DNA of 64,000 bases, from assembly GCA_965197555.1 (NCBI GenBank), contig OZ240213.1, positions 2,108,001 to 2,172,000 on the forward strand, given 5' to 3'. This stretch comes from G965197555 sp965197555 (lineage in GTDB: Bacteria; Chloroflexota; Dehalococcoidia; Lucifugimonadales; UBA3495). The notes under the pieces were generated by a model. That model was not told the DNA's origin and made no database searches. It saw only the letters and a program-made list of their open reading frames with translations. Positions 61,466-64,000 of this stretch are shown here, piece after piece (the stretch's first letter is position 1; the number at the start of each line of letters is the position of its first letter). Made by a program: the position numbers and the translations under genes.

Positions 61466-62806
61466 ATGAAGAAGAAATTCTCTCTGGTGGTCGTGGCAGC
61501 CCTGGCATGCACAGCCCTGGCATGCGCAGCACTCGTTGCCTGTGGAGGCGACTCCAACACGACGCAGCAACCCAACAGAATCACGGAGCCCGCCGCAACG
61601 GCCCGTCCGACTTCCATACCGGCAGCGGCTCCCACACTGATGGCCACCGCGACTCCTATTCCAATTCAGGTTTCTACGCCGATCGCCACCGCGATTCCAA
61701 CGCCAACGGCGGCTCCCCGGCCAACAGCCACCGCGATTCCCACGCCAATTCCGGCCACCCATAGCCCCTCCAACTGTCCGCCAGGAGGCGTACTCGACGA
61801 CGTCGAGACGATCTCCTCCTGCGCCGAGCAGGCCATGCAACAGGTGAAGAGCTTCTCATTCGAGGGGGAGTTCAATCTGCTGAACCTCTTCTCCGGAATG
61901 GGCCCCGGAATGGGCCCCGGAGCCGGGCCCAAGCCCGGAGGCCCGGGGGCCGAGCCCGAAGGCCTCATGCGGCTGAGCGGCGCTATCGTCCGGCCGGACA
62001 GGCTCAGATTCGAGATATCCTACGCCCCCGAAGGCGAAATGATACAGATAACCGCAGTCGTCATCGGAACGGATATCTACATGCAAGACCCTGAATCTGA
62101 GATGTGGTTCAAGGAAACCCCTCCCGAATCGGACTTCCTGTCGGCCGTGCAGATGGTTGGCATGCTCCAGTTGCCGAGGGAATCGGGCGCAACTCTGAAG
62201 GAGCCCGTGGACCTCGACGACGGGACCAGAGGCTACGTGCTTTCCTACGATCAAACCGGTCAGCAAGGTGGCATGGAGGGCTTCGGGGTTCCGGGCGGCA
62301 ACCTCGTAATAACCGTGGGAGTCGACGACTTCCTCACCAAGGAGGTCAGAGTCACCTTGGAGAACGCGAACGACGAAGCCTCCTCCTACCTATTGACCAT
62401 CAAATACCACGGTTACAACGAGCCCACCGAGATAGAGCCGCCTGCGCAGTACGTAACCCTCCCGGACGACTCGAGGGAGCCAGAAGCTGTGGGACCGACT
62501 ACCGTTGTAAGACTTGCCAAGAACGAAGATGGAGACGTCGAGGTGACGTTCAACAAGCCGATCCACGTCCAGGGACAGGTTGAGCTGTACGTGCTCGACC
62601 CTACGACCGGGGGCTGGGGACTTCCGCTCCTCGGCGGGAGCGGGACAGCCATCCTCACCTTCGACGCGGACGCGGAGGACAGACCGCCCCTCGTCCCGGG
62701 CAAGAGTCAGATCGACGGATTCATCTTCCCGGCATCGGGCTCAATGATGACGGACGCTAGAGGAGACAGATTGGATTTGACCTTGAATACGTGGACCTAC
62801 CGGTAG
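61466..62806 (+). CDS. LppX/LolA-like lipoprotein
   Basis: 446 aa. The lipoprotein signal ends at lipobox ALVAC (Cys26). A Pro/Thr/Ala stalk with repeated TPIPTPTAAPRPTATAIPTP follows. The mature domain (about 110-330) has AMQQVKSFSFEGEFNLL, LMRLSGAIVRPDRLRFEISY and YMQDPESEMWFKETPPESD, typical of the LppX/LprG half-barrel that carries lipids. The C-terminal 100 residues (VVRLAKNEDGDVEVTFNKPI) form a beta domain. A GMGPGMGPGAGP loop is inserted. Confidence 0.8.
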   Translation: MKKKFSLVVVAALACTALACAALVACGGDSNTTQQPNRITEPAATARPTSIPAAAPTLMATATPIPIQVSTPIATAIPTPTAAPRPTATAIPTPIPATHSPSNCPPGGVLDDVETISSCAEQAMQQVKSFSFEGEFNLLNLFSGMGPGMGPGAGPKPGGPGAEPEGLMRLSGAIVRPDRLRFEISYAPEGEMIQITAVVIGTDIYMQDPESEMWFKETPPESDFLSAVQMVGMLQLPRESGATLKEPVDLDDGTRGYVLSYDQTGQQGGMEGFGVPGGNLVITVGVDDFLTKEVRVTLENANDEASSYLLTIKYHGYNEPTEIEPPAQYVTLPDDSREPEAVGPTTVVRLAKNEDGDVEVTFNKPIHVQGQVELYVLDPTTGGWGLPLLGGSGTAILTFDADAEDRPPLVPGKSQIDGFIFPASGSMMTDARGDRLDLTLNTWTYR

Positions 62807-63160
62807 GAATTCAGTCTCCGTCCGCCGAGCGGCGAGAGAATGAGATGGACGGGCTGCTCGATCCGGCCCCTGTTGGGCGCAGATCCCGGAGACACTTCTG
62901 GTTGGGGAATTATTAAAGGAGCACTCTCATGGACGTTTGGCCTGGTTGAACCCCTGCGACCCCGCTACCCTTTTCTGCTCCAGAAGAAACAAACTCCGGG
63001 AGCGCCTATGGTCCATTTTGCCGGATGGCCGCTGTCCCTCACAGGACCAGGATTGACCTAAGAGACTGCGGATCACTTGCTCCGCGTCTGGTGGCGTCTC
63101 CGCTGCCTCGTTGGTCGATCCTATAGTATCGCGTTGACGCAGTTGGATCTTGCGTCAACG
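62807..63160. other. Convergent intergenic region with palindrome
   Basis: No gene. At 63132-63160 CGTTGACGCA and TGCGTCAACG form a perfect 10-bp inverted repeat with a 9-base loop, eight bases after TATAGTATCG. It lies at the 3' ends of both flanking genes, so it may be a bidirectional terminator or a binding site. Confidence 0.5.
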
Positions 63161-64000
63161 TCAGCCACCCAGCCCACCCCAGTAGTGACGCCGGAGCTCG
63201 TTGACGTACTCCAAACCCAACCCCCTCCCCTTACGCTCCAACCACTCTGAGAAACGCGTCCTCCCCGCCGGGGCCCCATCCGTCCAGAGCAGCCCATCCA
63301 TGAGCCCCAACGCCTCCTCCCGGGTCAGCACCACGTCCCGCAGCGCCTTCCCCATTAGCCAGGCCGCCCCCAGCGCCAGGAACGGAGGACAGGAAAATAC
63401 CCGGGCCCGGCTCCCCACCGACTCACCCACCTTCTCCACCAGCCCGGAGAAGGTGAACGTCTCCGGCCCCACCACCCTCACCTCCAGGTTCCCATCCACG
63501 ATCCCTAGGTCCACCATCAGCTTCGCCAGGTCGCCAACATACACCGGCCTCACCCGGTACAGCCCATCCCCGGGAACGAGGAACACCGGGAGCCGGCGGA
63601 GGAACCACGCAATGTTGTTCACCAGCACGTCCCCTCCCCCGAACAACAGCGTCGGCCGGACAATCGCGTGGGAGAGCCCCGAGTCCCGCACCGCCTCCTC
63701 CGCCCAGCCCTTCCCCCGGTAGTAGGAGAGAGGAGAGTGCCGGTCCGCTCCCGAAATGCTCACATGGACCACCCGCCGGACTCCGGCCCGCTTCGCCGCA
63801 CCCAGAAGGACCTCGGTATCGACCACCGCCCCCACGTGGCTCGCCCCTCCCCGGTCGAACCGGACCCAGTAGGTGTTGTACAGAGTGTCCACCCCCTGCA
63901 GGGACTCCACGAGCCCTCCGGGGTCGCCGAAGTCCAGAGGACAGGGCTCCACCGGCCCGGCAAGAGGGCTCTCCTCCCCCGGGTCCCGGACCAGCGCTCT
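63161..64000 (-). CDS. NAD(P)-binding oxidoreductase/NmrA-like, partial
   Basis: The frame is open to the window edge (RALVRDPGEESPLAG before position 63952), so the N-terminal GxxGxxG loop lies outside. Visible parts: VDTLYNTYWVRFDRGGASHV, RRVVHVSISGADRHSPLSYY with YRGKG as the extended-SDR Tyr-Lys region, GLSHAIVRPTLLFGGGDVLV and a C-terminal helical part. Resembles atypical SDR/NmrA proteins, which are often NDUFA9-like. Probably ordinary host or backbone DNA. Confidence 0.8.
   Translation of the reverse strand, partial: RALVRDPGEESPLAGPVEPCPLDFGDPGGLVESLQGVDTLYNTYWVRFDRGGASHVGAVVDTEVLLGAAKRAGVRRVVHVSISGADRHSPLSYYRGKGWAEEAVRDSGLSHAIVRPTLLFGGGDVLVNNIAWFLRRLPVFLVPGDGLYRVRPVYVGDLAKLMVDLGIVDGNLEVRVVGPETFTFSGLVEKVGESVGSRARVFSCPPFLALGAAWLMGKALRDVVLTREEALGLMDGLLWTDGAPAGRTRFSEWLERKGRGLGLEYVNELRRHYWGGLGG

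Noticed and set aside
11540..62800. Classical prophage interpretation of the main block
   Set aside because: No terminase, portal, capsid, tail or lysis gene is visible in the 50 kb, though a very large phage cannot be excluded from one window.

Overview
The window is GC-rich bacterial DNA, nearly all coding. It looks like a large plasmid-like or otherwise mobile replicon, or an integrated copy of one, rather than ordinary chromosome. I see no rRNA or tRNA gene, no ribosomal protein gene and no phage capsid, terminase or tail gene. About fifty genes between 9.5 and 52.5 kb lie on the + strand in tight, overlapping strings. The host is probably a Chloroflexota (Dehalococcoidia/SAR202-like) bacterium. 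This is a moderate-to-weak inference from the GPIPAELGSL-type secreted LRR protein, the double-length ThyX, the class II ribonucleotide reductase and the CAP and LppX-like lipoproteins.

Left region (1 to about 11.55 kb) is an integrated element. It holds a secreted leucine-rich-repeat protein that runs off the left edge, a 106-bp MITE-like sequence, an apparently complete IS21-family element (2647-5254) beside a second, 5'-truncated IS21 element and a scrap of another transposase, then a lysogeny-style control region. That region has an Xre regulator and a broken ImmA-like protease, divergent from three small HTH genes across a promoter covered by a 25-bp palindrome. The large serine recombinase at its right end abuts the 3' end of a SNF2 helicase gene, so the element appears to have integrated inside that gene.

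Centre (11.6-52.5 kb) is a replication, repair and nucleotide-supply locus: DnaN clamp, thymidylate kinase, RNase HI-like protein, NAD+-dependent DNA ligase, family-4 uracil-DNA glycosylase, ThyX, UvrD/PcrA helicase, a PfkB kinase, class II NrdJ and a DUF1937 nucleosidase-like protein. Forty bases after dnaN comes a PRTRC cassette encoding a ubiquitin-like protein (C), an E2-like protein (B), a JAMM protease (A) and an E1/ThiF-like protein, plus two unassigned genes. Mixed in are a Fic protein, a VWA lipoprotein, an ArdC-like antirestriction protein followed by a 931-aa adenine methylase, a CAP-domain protein and many small unrecognised proteins, several in paralogous pairs.

Right region. From 52.5 to 56.4 kb lies an accessory island with different base composition: a PIN remnant, a putative PD-(D/E)XK nuclease, IS110 and serine-recombinase scraps and a VapBC pair. 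From 56.5 to 62.8 kb are small zinc-ribbon, membrane and hypothetical proteins and an LppX-like lipoprotein. The window ends in a leftward NAD(P)-binding oxidoreductase.

Caution: at least five genes (LRR, PRTRC A, ThiF, one at 57.5 kb and one at 60.4 kb) are broken in the same way, by apparent loss of one base, often in a homopolymer run. Sequencing or assembly error must be excluded before these are called pseudogenes. All family names come from reading translated sequence by eye; no database search was run.
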